The notes: generated by a model from the sequence alone, not told the origin. Shown: positions 1 through 7,302, counted from the stretch's first letter. The stretch is 34,219 nucleotides of DNA from GWB1-39-12 sp964435575 (GCA_964435575.1 CAYSZS010000013.1:1-34219), one strand, 5' to 3'. Made by a program: numbers and translations.

Positions 1-19
1 GGTGGAGACACCTAAAAAT

Positions 20-41
20 CCACCAGCCTCCGTGCTGGTGG
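20..41 (-). terminator. Hairpin terminator after the first minus-strand gene
   Basis: A perfect 8-bp stem (CCACCAGC / GCTGGTGG, 6-nt loop) lies just past the stop codon at 46-48. Read on the minus strand it is followed by ATTTTTA, a short U tract. This is the arrangement of an intrinsic terminator for the gene at 46-1071. The U tract is short, so efficiency is uncertain. Confidence 0.65.
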
Positions 42-45
42 TAGT

Positions 46-1071
46 TTAATCATAATAAGCGAGTTCACTTGTTGTTTGCTCGTCGATTACCATGAGAATT
101 TTTGAAGTAATAAATGGGGCCCACTTTATCCACCACTCAGCAGTTTTTCCACCAACGGTTTCAGGGTTAAAACCCTGTGCAGCATAAGCCTCACTCATTT
201 GTTGTACAGCTTCCTCAACAGAGGGTGGTTGACCGACATTCAAAGGTTCATATCCGGATTGGCAAGCGGGGTTACTTGATGCATCAGTTCCCTGACACAA
301 ATCTGCTAATTCTTGATCGACAACTGCTTGCACTTCTGCAACCGCGGTTCCTGCACCATCGGTAATTTGATTTTGGGTGCTACAAGCTATTCCAGACAGA
401 AAAAGAGCCCCCACAACTAGAGGAATTCCGATATTCGGAGGAATAGGAAACTGTTGTTTTCCTTGGTTACTTTTTTGGAGAGGACGGGGAGTATTCTCGT
501 AAACCATCAAGGCCGCGTTACCAAACATTTGTGTAAGTTGCGCTAGAAAACCTTCAGAATTGCGAATATCCGTAAGTGTAATATCCGTCAATTGTTCAAC
601 AGTAATTTCTCCTGAAAGAATTTTTCCTAAAACACCACCATTTTGTCTATTTAACTCCCCTAGATTTTTCAAAAGATATTTTCCTGCGCTTCTGAGCAAA
701 TTACTATCTGCCCTGAAGGGATCACCTTCGTCATATAAAAATTCGGCACCAAAACCAGCAACTTCACCAAGCATTTTGATAGCAGCTTTTGCATGAAGAT
801 TTTTGTTTAGTTGATTCCAATTTATATCTCCACCAACTGCGTGTATAAGATCGCGGCGCACGGTTTCATCCCCTGAAACTTGTTCTCTTAAAGCAAATGA
901 CTGGGCAATGGCTGCGGTTTCAAAATCCGTAGACTGCCAGTCTTCAATTTCGGGATATAATACTTTTGCCAACGTAGTAGATATTTCACTCCTGAAATCT
1001 AATACACCAGCTTTGATTGCTTTAAAACTTGGTTGAACCTCTTGTTTAAACACTAATGTTTCAACAGCCAT
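46..1071 (-). CDS. Hypothetical protein with one internal membrane segment
   Basis: This encodes 341 residues of unknown function. The first ~200 residues look soluble and mostly helical. A Pro-rich stretch (about 208-215) leads into one hydrophobic segment (about 213-230) ending in LSGIAC. That ending resembles a lipobox but is internal, so it is not a normal lipoprotein signal. The last ~110 residues are acidic and Gln/Ala-rich with two Cys, and could be extracytoplasmic. The ATG at 1071 has no clear ribosome binding site. An extended -10 (TGCTATAAT, 1102-1110) lies upstream and a hairpin terminator follows the stop, so it looks like a single-gene unit. I recognise no family. Confidence 0.6.
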   Translation of the reverse strand: MAVETLVFKQEVQPSFKAIKAGVLDFRSEISTTLAKVLYPEIEDWQSTDFETAAIAQSFALREQVSGDETVRRDLIHAVGGDINWNQLNKNLHAKAAIKMLGEVAGFGAEFLYDEGDPFRADSNLLRSAGKYLLKNLGELNRQNGGVLGKILSGEITVEQLTDITLTDIRNSEGFLAQLTQMFGNAALMVYENTPRPLQKSNQGKQQFPIPPNIGIPLVVGALFLSGIACSTQNQITDGAGTAVAEVQAVVDQELADLCQGTDASSNPACQSGYEPLNVGQPPSVEEAVQQMSEAYAAQGFNPETVGGKTAEWWIKWAPFITSKILMVIDEQTTSELAYYD

Positions 1072-1101
1072 GAGTATAAATGCGATAGTAAAAGTGGGTG
1101 T

Positions 1102-1110
1102 ATTATAGCA
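1102..1110 (-). promoter_or_regulatory. Extended -10 promoter for the 46-1071 gene
   Basis: The minus strand reads TGCTATAAT, an exact extended -10. The predicted start of transcription is about 24 nt before the ATG at 1071. No convincing -35 is seen. Confidence 0.45.
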
Positions 1111-1206
1111 GATTGATTTTCAAATGAAAATACTATAAGATATGGTGATAGTAGTTAGTGGTGGTATTTAGTAGTTGGGGAAGACAAGATATAAGAGGAA
1201 AAGTTG

Positions 1207-1235
1207 TTGCATTCCGAATTTTGAATGTTTAAAAT
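1207..1235 (+). promoter_or_regulatory. Promoter TTGCAT-N17-TAAAAT
   Basis: A -35 (TTGCAT, 1207-1212) and a -10 (TAAAAT, 1230-1235) are separated by 17 nt. The predicted +1 is near 1242, four bases before the ATG of a 15-codon leader ORF. No other plus-strand gene lies upstream, so this promoter most likely drives the leader and the gene at 1349. Confidence 0.5.
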
Positions 1236-1245
1236 AATTCCTGAT

Positions 1246-1293
1246 ATGAAAGGAAAAGTTATCAATTGCGTTATTATAAACCTCCTAATCTAG
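1246..1293 (+). CDS. Putative leader peptide (15 aa)
   Basis: A small ORF reads MKGKVINCVIINLLI then TAG. It starts about four bases after the predicted +1, so it would be leaderless. Eight of its 15 residues are Ile, Val or Leu. Its last codons and stop (1291-1293) lie inside the stem of the first of two tandem terminator hairpins. A translating ribosome would therefore mask that hairpin. This is the geometry of a ribosome-dependent attenuator. A chance short ORF is the alternative. Confidence 0.35.
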   Translation: MKGKVINCVIINLLI

Positions 1294-1309
1294 GAGGAGG
1301 TTTGTTTTT
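1278..1309 (+). terminator. First tandem terminator/attenuator hairpin
   Basis: AAACCTCC (1278-1285) pairs with GGAGGTTT (1296-1303) and is followed by GTTTTT. A second register pairs CCTCCTA (1281-1287) with TAGGAGG (1291-1297) across a 3-nt loop. The overlapping registers and the position after a leader ORF suggest attenuation rather than plain termination. Confidence 0.5.
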
Positions 1310-1316
1310 GGTTACG

Positions 1317-1342
1317 AGCCTCCTTAATCAGGAGGCTTTTTT
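1317..1342 (+). terminator. Second tandem terminator; its stem holds the Shine-Dalgarno
   Basis: A perfect 8-bp stem (AGCCTCCT / AGGAGGCT, 5-nt loop TAATC) is followed by five more T, a textbook intrinsic terminator. Its 3' arm contains AGGAGG (1330-1335), a consensus Shine-Dalgarno 7 nt before an ATG at 1343 and 13 nt before the GTG at 1349. The hairpin could control both transcription and ribosome access. Confidence 0.65.
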
Positions 1343-1348
1343 ATGTAA

Positions 1349-1813
1349 GTGGGAAAAGAAAATAATATTATTAATGTCGATCTCTCGGTAATATCAGCAT
1401 TAAAGATCATTCGGAATCCGCACATAGGATTTGAAGACTCTTGTATGGATGATGCGATAAAAATACTCGATCATAATCAGGGGAGTTTACTTTTGTACGT
1501 ACCTAAAACAGACCTTCCTGCTATGGAAAAACAAGTGGGAAGGTCTACCCAAAAAAATGTTGTTGTGTACGAAGGTGTAAGAGTTATACCTACTCAAAGG
1601 CGAGAGGGACCTCTTTTTATTTTGGACGGAATAGGAGAGGAAGGTTACATCGACTCTATACATGTGGTAATAGATGCGGTGCGTGTGGAACATGGCGCGC
1701 GCAAGGCTAACGAGGAACTCGATACTTTTTTAAGAAGAATGAGAAATAATTGGGGTCAGAGAGACCTTGCTCAAAAAATTGAAGATAGTTTTAAGCAAGG
1801 TGAAGAGAACTAG
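1349..1813 (+). CDS. Hypothetical protein behind an attenuator-like leader
   Basis: This encodes 154 residues of unknown family. The sequence is soluble with mixed alpha/beta character and a basic, helical C-terminal third. There is no signal peptide or membrane segment. The chosen start is GTG at 1349. Directly before it, in the same frame, is ATG TAA (1343-1348), and the AGGAGG spacing fits that ATG better than the GTG. Either GTG is the true start, or the two-codon ATG-stop is a regulatory mini-ORF, or codon 2 is mutated or misread. The gene converges with the RelA/SpoT homologue, with about 54 nt between stops. Confidence 0.55.
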   Translation: MGKENNIINVDLSVISALKIIRNPHIGFEDSCMDDAIKILDHNQGSLLLYVPKTDLPAMEKQVGRSTQKNVVVYEGVRVIPTQRREGPLFILDGIGEEGYIDSIHVVIDAVRVEHGARKANEELDTFLRRMRNNWGQRDLAQKIEDSFKQGEEN

Positions 1814-1867
1814 TAAAAATAGAGGCTACTGATATTGTGCGACGGGCGTTAAAGATCTAATCCTGTT

Positions 1868-3745
1868 TTAAACCATCTCAATATTGGTGAACAACCTTGA
1901 CTTTTGAAGTGCCTCAAGAAGTTCCCTTTCTTTTCCTTCTCTTTGGGCGATGCCGGTAAACGACAGTCTCCAGCAGAAAGTTAAATCTTTTTGGTTTACC
2001 TCCAGTAAATCCGCGAATATACTTCCTCCATGTTCTAAAATAAGTTCACCAACTTTAGCCATAATTCCTTCCTGATCTTCGCCGGATAACCTTATCGAAG
2101 TTGCAGCAAAATGTTCTTTATCTACACCCAGTTTATCCAAGGCGTCACTTGTTTCTTTTCGGACGTCTTCGCTAAGTCCGATAAGCAAGATAAGTTCGTC
2201 TATATCTGCAACCCTCATTTCGTGCAGTAATCGTATACTTATATCGCCGGGCATGTCATCAAAATGGAATAAACCTCTTTTTGTGAGAAGTTTTTCCATT
2301 ACCTCATTCCCTTTTTCCTTTAACTTATCTTTTTCTTGAAGCAGCAAATCGGCATTAATTCGATCTTTTGTTATAGGTAAGGCAATTTCTATAAGCGAAG
2401 AATCTGGAGCTCTTCTGGGTTTTATGGAGTAAACTGGTGAAAAAGTTGCGGCGTTTGGTGCTTTGTCTGTCAAGGAAAGCGTTTTACCGTTGACATTCAC
2501 GGCATCGATTGACGCAGCCGAATCGGGGAACAAAGCGTAAACCACGTCGATAATCTTTGCCCCTTTAGGTAAAAAGGCAGTATCACCATGATCGTCAAAA
2601 ACAACATATAAAGAGTAGTCCTTAATTTTCTCATATTTCTTTCTATTAATGTGAGCAAGAACACCAAGATTATTCACTTCTTCTTTGTCATTTGTTGTTA
2701 TTGCAATTTCTATCGGGCCATAATTTGTGTTAATGGTAAGATGCAAAGCGGAATAACCATTGGTCTGTGGTAAATCAAGATAGTTATCTATCTCCCGAGG
2801 ATTAAATAAACCATCGGCACCGCCGTTTTCTTGAGAAAAGAGGGCACAAACTTTTTCTAAAACTCGGTAACAATCAGAAGTATTTTTTACCAGCACTCGG
2901 ATGCTGACAATGTCATTAATATCTGCAAACCCGACTTGTCTGGCTTTTGCCTTTAGTATGGCTTGTTCTCTTTTTTTGTAAAGCTCGAAAATACTTTTGA
3001 CAACAGGATTAACGGATCCTTCTATAGAATTTTCAGAAAGGATATTTTTAAGTAACTGTGAATATTTTGCTCTAAATTCAGGTTGTACTCTCGGATCGTT
3101 ATCGCGTTCCCCTCTAGACTTTCGATACGCACTTAGGTCTTTATGCTTAAAAGAATCATCTTCCAGCTCTCTCTTCTTTATCCATAAACCAAGGGCGTTA
3201 GCCATGGGAGCATATACATTGAGAGTTTCATTTGCTTTTGCAATACGCTTTTTCTTGGGGAAGATACCTAACGTCTCTGTATTGCGTTTCCTTTCATAAA
3301 TTTTTATTATCACCCCTTCGGGTTCATCTACCAAAACAGCTGCGATTTTTATAACCGCTAATTTATCAAGTTTTTCTTTGACTTCCTGGGCACCTTCATT
3401 TTTACCAGCTTCTTGTTCAGATTTTAATGCGGATACAACATTGACATACGAAGCAACTTTGTCTCCGAATTCTCTTTTAATGTCCTCCAAAGTTAAATCT
3501 GTATCTTCGACCGTATCATGGAGCAAGGCTGCAGCTAAAATTTTTTCGTCCGAAACACCGTCTGCCAGAAGATCATTGGCAACTGGGACCAGATGGCCTT
3601 CAAAATATGATTCTCCGGTCAGCCTTTTCTGTTCAGCATGAGCTTCTTTTGCCCGATAATACGCTCTTTCAACTATATCAGATAAAGCAGCGAATGACTC
3701 AATTGAGTTTCTACGGTGTGGAGGAATGTTTTCTATTTCTCGCAC
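1868..3745 (-). CDS. Divergent RelA/SpoT-type protein (HD, synthetase-like, TGS, ACT)
   Basis: This 625-residue protein has the domain order of long RSH (p)ppGpp synthetase/hydrolases: HD domain (~25-200), synthetase-like region (~230-370), TGS (~375-440) and C-terminal ACT (~550-620). The HD region keeps H51, H76-D77 and the following ED. The later conserved D-R-x-H-N element is changed, reading YERKRNTET at 150-158, with Glu where the metal-binding Asp is expected. In the synthetase-like part D278, NGY (329-331) and E346 survive. The Arg and Lys of the G-R-x-K nucleotide-binding motif are absent near 243-250, and the Q-I-R-T stretch reads AITT. Family membership is clear, but I infer weak or lost activity at one or both sites. 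The start is GTG at 3745, with a TATAAT (3767-3772) upstream. Confidence 0.8.
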   Translation of the reverse strand: MREIENIPPHRRNSIESFAALSDIVERAYYRAKEAHAEQKRLTGESYFEGHLVPVANDLLADGVSDEKILAAALLHDTVEDTDLTLEDIKREFGDKVASYVNVVSALKSEQEAGKNEGAQEVKEKLDKLAVIKIAAVLVDEPEGVIIKIYERKRNTETLGIFPKKKRIAKANETLNVYAPMANALGLWIKKRELEDDSFKHKDLSAYRKSRGERDNDPRVQPEFRAKYSQLLKNILSENSIEGSVNPVVKSIFELYKKREQAILKAKARQVGFADINDIVSIRVLVKNTSDCYRVLEKVCALFSQENGGADGLFNPREIDNYLDLPQTNGYSALHLTINTNYGPIEIAITTNDKEEVNNLGVLAHINRKKYEKIKDYSLYVVFDDHGDTAFLPKGAKIIDVVYALFPDSAASIDAVNVNGKTLSLTDKAPNAATFSPVYSIKPRRAPDSSLIEIALPITKDRINADLLLQEKDKLKEKGNEVMEKLLTKRGLFHFDDMPGDISIRLLHEMRVADIDELILLIGLSEDVRKETSDALDKLGVDKEHFAATSIRLSGEDQEGIMAKVGELILEHGGSIFADLLEVNQKDLTFCWRLSFTGIAQREGKERELLEALQKSRLFTNIEMV

Positions 3746-3901
3746 GGCATTTGAATATTAGAGGAGATTATACTACAAAGTTTAAACACCAGTAGATCCG
3801 AAGGGTTTGAACGTATTCAATGCTTCATTTTTTTTCGGGCGGTCGTGGGTTAAAAAGTGAACGGACGTAATAGAGAATGAGGCGGGCTTAGAATTTAGAA
3901 G

Positions 3902-4732
3902 CTAGTAATATTTGACAACCAGTTGCGGGGTGTTACCTGTTCCCATGTTATTTTCCGCTGCCTCGAAGTAGGCGAAGTCGCCAGTAACGTCTCCTCCGGT
4001 ATTTTCAATCTGGAAATGGATCCTGAACTGGCTTCGCGAGCGGCCGTTTGCTAAATCGTCCTTGACCTGATCAGTGACGATTGCATCTTTCCACTCAAGC
4101 GAGTTATTGCTCGTTAAGGTTATGAAGCTTGAGGATAACGCTGCTATCCCGTAATCTAAATTATCAAGAGCGTCTCCGTAAGTGAGGTGATCAACCTTTA
4201 GAGAACCTCCGACTCCGTACGGATTACCGATTATTTTTGCTTGGTAAAGTCGGAGTGTGGCCTCTTGAATTTTTGCCCCCGAAGGGATATCGCCGAGGTC
4301 AAAGCTGACGAATCCTCGGGTGACCAGATTGACATTTCTGCCGGCTCTTATTTCCAATCCGGCATTGCCACCGCCATTTGATGAGCGAAAGCCATCAAGA
4401 GACGTGCTCGAAGATAAAATTTTTTGTTTAACTGTCGGGGTTGGAGTTAATGTCGGTGTTGGAGTAAAAGTAGGTTTTCCTTTGCCCGCCGTAGCCTCTG
4501 GCGAGGGTTCGGAGGTCGGTGTCGGGGTAGGCGTTAATATTTCCTCACTTGATGTGGGTGATAAGTTCGACGTTCCCTGAGACTTTCCTTTTGAACCCCA
4601 AAAATAAGATCCCGCGCCGACCCCAACGATAAGAAGAATTCCCGCGAGCGCTATTAAGACTTTTTTACCAGCGCCCAACTCTTTTTCTTCAGGTACCTTT
4701 TCTTGTGCCGGAAGTACTTGAGTATCTTCCAT
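3902..4732 (-). CDS. Membrane-anchored surface protein with DNRLRE/CBM96-like domain
   Basis: The 276-residue protein has an acidic cytoplasmic N-terminus (1-22), one membrane anchor (~24-46) and a Pro/Thr linker with TPTPTP-type repeats (~60-105). The C-terminal beta-rich domain (~108-276) resembles the DNRLRE (TGF-beta-propeptide-like, CBM96) fold. Supporting features are SFDLGDIPSGAKI, ATLRLY and the terminal PQLVVKYY. These modules occur in secreted proteins, some binding polysaccharide. The ligand here is unknown. The predicted +1 of its promoter (4740-4768) falls on the ATG. It lies next to another anchored protein on the same strand, which has its own promoter. Confidence 0.7.
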   Translation of the reverse strand: MEDTQVLPAQEKVPEEKELGAGKKVLIALAGILLIVGVGAGSYFWGSKGKSQGTSNLSPTSSEEILTPTPTPTSEPSPEATAGKGKPTFTPTPTLTPTPTVKQKILSSSTSLDGFRSSNGGGNAGLEIRAGRNVNLVTRGFVSFDLGDIPSGAKIQEATLRLYQAKIIGNPYGVGGSLKVDHLTYGDALDNLDYGIAALSSSFITLTSNNSLEWKDAIVTDQVKDDLANGRSRSQFRIHFQIENTGGDVTGDFAYFEAAENNMGTGNTPQLVVKYY

Positions 4733-4739
4733 TGGCGTG

Positions 4740-4768
4740 ATAGTACGTCAGATTTTTTTCAAAGTCAA
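4740..4768 (-). promoter_or_regulatory. Promoter TTGACT-N17-TACTAT
   Basis: On the minus strand the -35 TTGACT (4763-4768) and the -10 TACTAT (4740-4745) are 17 nt apart. The predicted +1 is within two bases of the ATG at 4732, and no Shine-Dalgarno is present, so the mRNA is probably leaderless. Confidence 0.6.
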
Positions 4769-4790
4769 CTTAAAGAATGTATTTAGATAG

Positions 4791-6203
4791 TTAAAGGTTA
4801 TCGGGAAGTTCGAGTTCGGCGTCCGAGGAAGAATATTGTGAATTGAAAAATTCTTTGTAAATCTGTTTCAGAATCTCTGAAACTATGTTTGTAAATTCTT
4901 CAAAGGTAATTGTGCCCTCTGGTTCCTGAACAACTACTTCTTCTCCAAAGTCGTCAAATTTTGCAGCAAAAGCTATTTTAGTTTGACTTTTTTCGGAAGG
5001 CGAACTCGAAGTCCCCAAAAAGAGGTTGCCGTAGTCCATTTTGTCGGTTTCAAGGTCGGCCGTGACTATTAGTTTTTTTGTGTAATAACTTTTAGGCTCT
5101 ATGTAAACTTCCCACTTAAGAACCTTTACCATATCGGAAAGCTTTTGGGGCTCGCCGGGCTGGTTGAGGTAAGCGCCGCCTGCCTTTTTCCTTTCCTCTT
5201 CAAACTTTTGGCCTAAATGATCAATAAGCGCGGGGTCAGCGTTAAGAGTGATTTTGTACATTCGTGTTGCTTCTTCGGTAACCTCTTCAAGTACCATTTT
5301 GGAGAGAACCTCCGCATCAACATATTTCTCAAAGGTTTCGTCTAAATACTCTCCGCTTAAAGGGTCAATCTCTTCGTCCTGAATTGACTTTCTGGCTTCG
5401 GTATCCAAGGGGGATGTATCATAAGATACCCAGGTATCAAGAATCTGCGTGAAGTCCTCAACTTTTAGGCCGGCAAGAGCCAGAAGAGTCGAGGGAAGTT
5501 TATTAATCTTAAAGTACAAGAACTTATCTTTTTTTCTCAATTCAAAATTGAAATCTTTAGTGATAGAGGTGTCGAGATTAAGTTTTACATTTTTGGGATC
5601 AGAATAGTCAATAGCGCCTTTTGCTTCAACATCAAGTCCGCTTAACCCTAGTGAGCTTGCAATGTCTTTTGAGTCTACGGCAAGGGATATATTAAAAGAT
5701 TCCTTGGTTACGTCCTGGTGAGCCATGCCTGTTCTTGTCAAAAGAAATTTCGGCGTTTTTGGTGTAAAGGGAAGAGACATTACAAAATAGGCTACTTTTT
5801 TCTGAAACTCGGGATTCTTATTAAGTTTTATTTTCTCGTAGGCAACGGTATAGGTAGCACCGGCGGTGATTATCAGAATGAAAAATATTAATAATAATAA
5901 GCCGGCTACGAAAGGTATGATTCTTGATTTTCCCGATTTTGGAGGTTCTTGGAGAGGTTCAGGAGTTGTTTGAGACGACGGAGTGGGGGTGAGTATGGAG
6001 TTTGGAGTGTCGGGTTGGGGACCGATTTGAACTTGAGGAACCTCCCGAGGTTGTTCGGTAGTGGGTGTTTGGCTTTGATCCTGCGCCGGGACTTCCTGGG
6101 TTACGAAGGAAGGTTTTGTGGATTCGTTTTGGGAAGGACTTACGGGTTCGGAATCAGGAGTTAAATCTTGTAAATTATTATTAGAATTTTGGACAGGATC
6201 CAT
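4791..6203 (-). CDS. Anchored extracytoplasmic protein with long disordered N-terminus
   Basis: This encodes 470 residues. Residues 1-92 are Pro/Gln/Thr/Ser-rich and probably disordered in the cytoplasm. A strong membrane segment follows (~95-120). The rest is a large mixed alpha/beta domain with repeated amphipathic strands (for example KLNLDTSITKDFNFELR) and a Ser-rich, acidic C-terminus. The pattern is reminiscent of lipid- or ligand-binding beta-sheet proteins such as the LppX/LprG type. That is a resemblance in style only, and I assign no function. Its promoter (6210-6239) places the +1 at the ATG. Confidence 0.6.
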   Translation of the reverse strand: MDPVQNSNNNLQDLTPDSEPVSPSQNESTKPSFVTQEVPAQDQSQTPTTEQPREVPQVQIGPQPDTPNSILTPTPSSQTTPEPLQEPPKSGKSRIIPFVAGLLLLIFFILIITAGATYTVAYEKIKLNKNPEFQKKVAYFVMSLPFTPKTPKFLLTRTGMAHQDVTKESFNISLAVDSKDIASSLGLSGLDVEAKGAIDYSDPKNVKLNLDTSITKDFNFELRKKDKFLYFKINKLPSTLLALAGLKVEDFTQILDTWVSYDTSPLDTEARKSIQDEEIDPLSGEYLDETFEKYVDAEVLSKMVLEEVTEEATRMYKITLNADPALIDHLGQKFEEERKKAGGAYLNQPGEPQKLSDMVKVLKWEVYIEPKSYYTKKLIVTADLETDKMDYGNLFLGTSSSPSEKSQTKIAFAAKFDDFGEEVVVQEPEGTITFEEFTNIVSEILKQIYKEFFNSQYSSSDAELELPDNL

Positions 6204-6209
6204 TAGCTA

Positions 6210-6239
6210 ATTCTATTACAGTTAAATATAAGTTGTCTA
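6210..6239 (-). promoter_or_regulatory. Promoter TAGACA-N18-TAGAAT
   Basis: On the minus strand the -35 is TAGACA (6234-6239) and the -10 is TAGAAT (6210-6215), 18 nt apart. The predicted +1 coincides with the A of the ATG at 6203, indicating a leaderless transcript. Confidence 0.55.
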
Positions 6240-6304
6240 CACATCAACTTAAAATGCTTTAATTTCTTTGGAGCAAATATCGGTTATGTAGCCATTTTTT
6301 AGTT

Positions 6305-6328
6305 GTATGCGCATACGTGCCGTATAAT
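6305..6328 (+). promoter_or_regulatory. -10 box with overlapping palindromic operator
   Basis: GTATGCGCATAC (6305-6316) is a perfect 12-nt palindrome, and TATAAT (6323-6328) starts 7 bases later. The palindrome therefore sits in the -10/-35 spacer, a typical repressor position. It would control the short ORF at 6388 and the YjbQ gene at 6477. Confidence 0.4.
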
Positions 6329-6372
6329 TTCCGGCTTGATATTCATAGGAAGGGTGATTGTTTTTATTAAAA

Positions 6373-6390
6373 CATTCCTGGAATGATATG
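6373..6390 (+). repeat. Palindromic start-site repeat, copy 1
   Basis: This 18-base sequence (CATTCCTGGAATGATATG) is repeated exactly at 6989-7006. It holds the palindrome CATTCC-T-GGAATG and ends in an ATG that opens a 22-codon ORF. Confidence 0.6.
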
Positions 6391-6456
6391 GCTTCATACT
6401 CCTATAAAGGCTTAGATATTTTAACCGAGCGTGGTGCATATCGTTTTAGAACCTAA
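6388..6456 (+). CDS. Possible 22-aa leader or remnant ORF
   Basis: The ORF opens at the ATG of the palindromic repeat, encodes 22 residues beginning MASYSYKGLDIL, and stops 20 nt before the YjbQ start. It shares its start region with the coiled-coil gene at 7004 but not its protein sequence. It may be a leader peptide, a remnant of a duplicated start region, or chance. Confidence 0.25.
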   Translation: MASYSYKGLDILTERGAYRFRT

Positions 6457-6476
6457 GTGGGTAGGGGGAGTATAAA

Positions 6477-6929
6477 ATGAGATGTCAAAGGTGTATATTC
6501 AAAATATATATGCTTCAGAAGTTGATTATTAATACCACGAAAAAACGCCAGGTTATTGATATTACCAAGATATTAAACGACTTACTTATGAAAAACAGTT
6601 ACTACGACGGGCTTTGTTTTCTTTTCTGCCTGCACACAACCTGTGCCGTAACTACAGCTGATTTGGATCCCGGAGGAACGGATGAGGATTATATGAATGC
6701 CTATGAATCCATGATGCCGAAGATTGCCTTCAAGCATCCGCACGATCCCGGGCATTTCCCGGAGCATCTTTTTGCGTCGACAATAGGATCGTCTTTGTTT
6801 GTGCCGGTGCAGTCGGCATCTTTGGTTTTGGGAATGAGTCAGAAAATTGCCCTCATCGAATTTTCCGGTCCGGGGGAAAGACGCATTTTATTTTATTTCA
6901 TTAAAGAAAGCGGGAAGACTGCTTACTGA
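6477..6929 (+). CDS. YjbQ/UPF0047 family protein
   Basis: This encodes 150 residues of the YjbQ (UPF0047) family, reported to have secondary thiamine-phosphate-synthase-like activity. Its physiological role is unsettled. Family landmarks are LHTTCAVTTAD (~51-61), the HPHDPGHFPEHLFAS stretch with clustered His (~82-97), the GSSLFVPVQ strand, and EFSGPGERRI near the C-terminus, matching the usual E-F-x-G-P-R-x-R-x motif. The start at 6477 is supported by GGGGAG at 6465-6470, 6 nt upstream. An internal ATG at 6510 would give a protein nearer the usual family N-terminus. The gene lies in the repeat-rich accessory zone. Confidence 0.8.
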   Translation: MRCQRCIFKIYMLQKLIINTTKKRQVIDITKILNDLLMKNSYYDGLCFLFCLHTTCAVTTADLDPGGTDEDYMNAYESMMPKIAFKHPHDPGHFPEHLFASTIGSSLFVPVQSASLVLGMSQKIALIEFSGPGERRILFYFIKESGKTAY

Positions 6930-6986
6930 AAAGAAAGATTCATGGTATTTTCAGGCTGTTTCTTAACACTTCGGATAAATCATTAA

Positions 6987-7006
6987 ATCATTCCTGGAAT
7001 GATATG
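6987..7006 (+). repeat. Palindromic start-site repeat, copy 2
   Basis: ATCATTCCTGGAATGAT (6987-7003) is a perfect 17-nt inverted repeat immediately before the ATG at 7004. Bases 6989-7006 match copy 1 exactly. As DNA it is a plausible operator. As RNA it could form a small hairpin covering the start region. Confidence 0.6.
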
Positions 7007-7222
7007 TTACTTCAATCTATTTTAGACAAAGTAAAGTTAGTGGATGGAAAAGTTGATGGGGTAAAAGAGGTGGTTAAAGAAACAAAAAAAGGTTTGACCG
7101 AGGGAATGGACAAATTAGGTTTGCAGCTAGCTGAGCTTTCTGATGACGCCCCGACAATTGAAGAATTTGATAAGTTAGAAAAAAGAGTTTCAGTTTTAGA
7201 AAATCAATCCGCCAAAAATTAA
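7004..7222 (+). CDS. Small coiled-coil protein (72 aa)
   Basis: The 72-residue protein is rich in Lys, Glu, Asp, Val and Leu with heptad-like spacing throughout and no Cys. A probable coiled coil breaks near TIEEF (~51-55). A similar-style 76-residue protein is encoded at 12172-12402, so they may be distant members of one small-protein class. No function can be assigned. The start is the ATG directly after the 17-nt palindrome. There is no strong Shine-Dalgarno (GGAA at 6996 only). A dispersed repeat starts at its stop codon. Confidence 0.55.
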   Translation: MLLQSILDKVKLVDGKVDGVKEVVKETKKGLTEGMDKLGLQLAELSDDAPTIEEFDKLEKRVSVLENQSAKN

Positions 7223-7264
7223 CTTCAGCAGCACCTGATGCTTTGCCCTTCCTTAGCTTTAAGT
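7223..7264 (+). repeat. Intergenic repeat family, copy D
   Basis: The core CAGCAGCACCTGATGC, followed by TTGCCCTTCC and AGCTTTA, is matched almost exactly at 7984-8017. It is a relative of the CAGCAGCCCTGGATG core in copies B and C. It borders the left side of the toxin-antitoxin pair. Confidence 0.6.
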
Positions 7265-7273
7265 ATTACAAAA

Positions 7274-7302
7274 TTGACAGGTATGGCAGATAATGTTAGT
7301 AT
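7274..7302 (+). promoter_or_regulatory. Promoter TTGACA-N17-TAGTAT for the toxin-antitoxin pair
   Basis: A consensus -35 TTGACA (7274-7279) and -10 TAGTAT (7297-7302) are 17 nt apart. The predicted +1 (~7309) is two bases before the ATG at 7311. This rules out the upstream ATG at 7293, which lies inside the promoter, and implies a leaderless mRNA. Confidence 0.55.

Noticed and set aside
1..19. Second hairpin GGTG-GAGA-CACC at the window edge
   Set aside because: Only four base pairs at the truncated end of the window, too weak to call.
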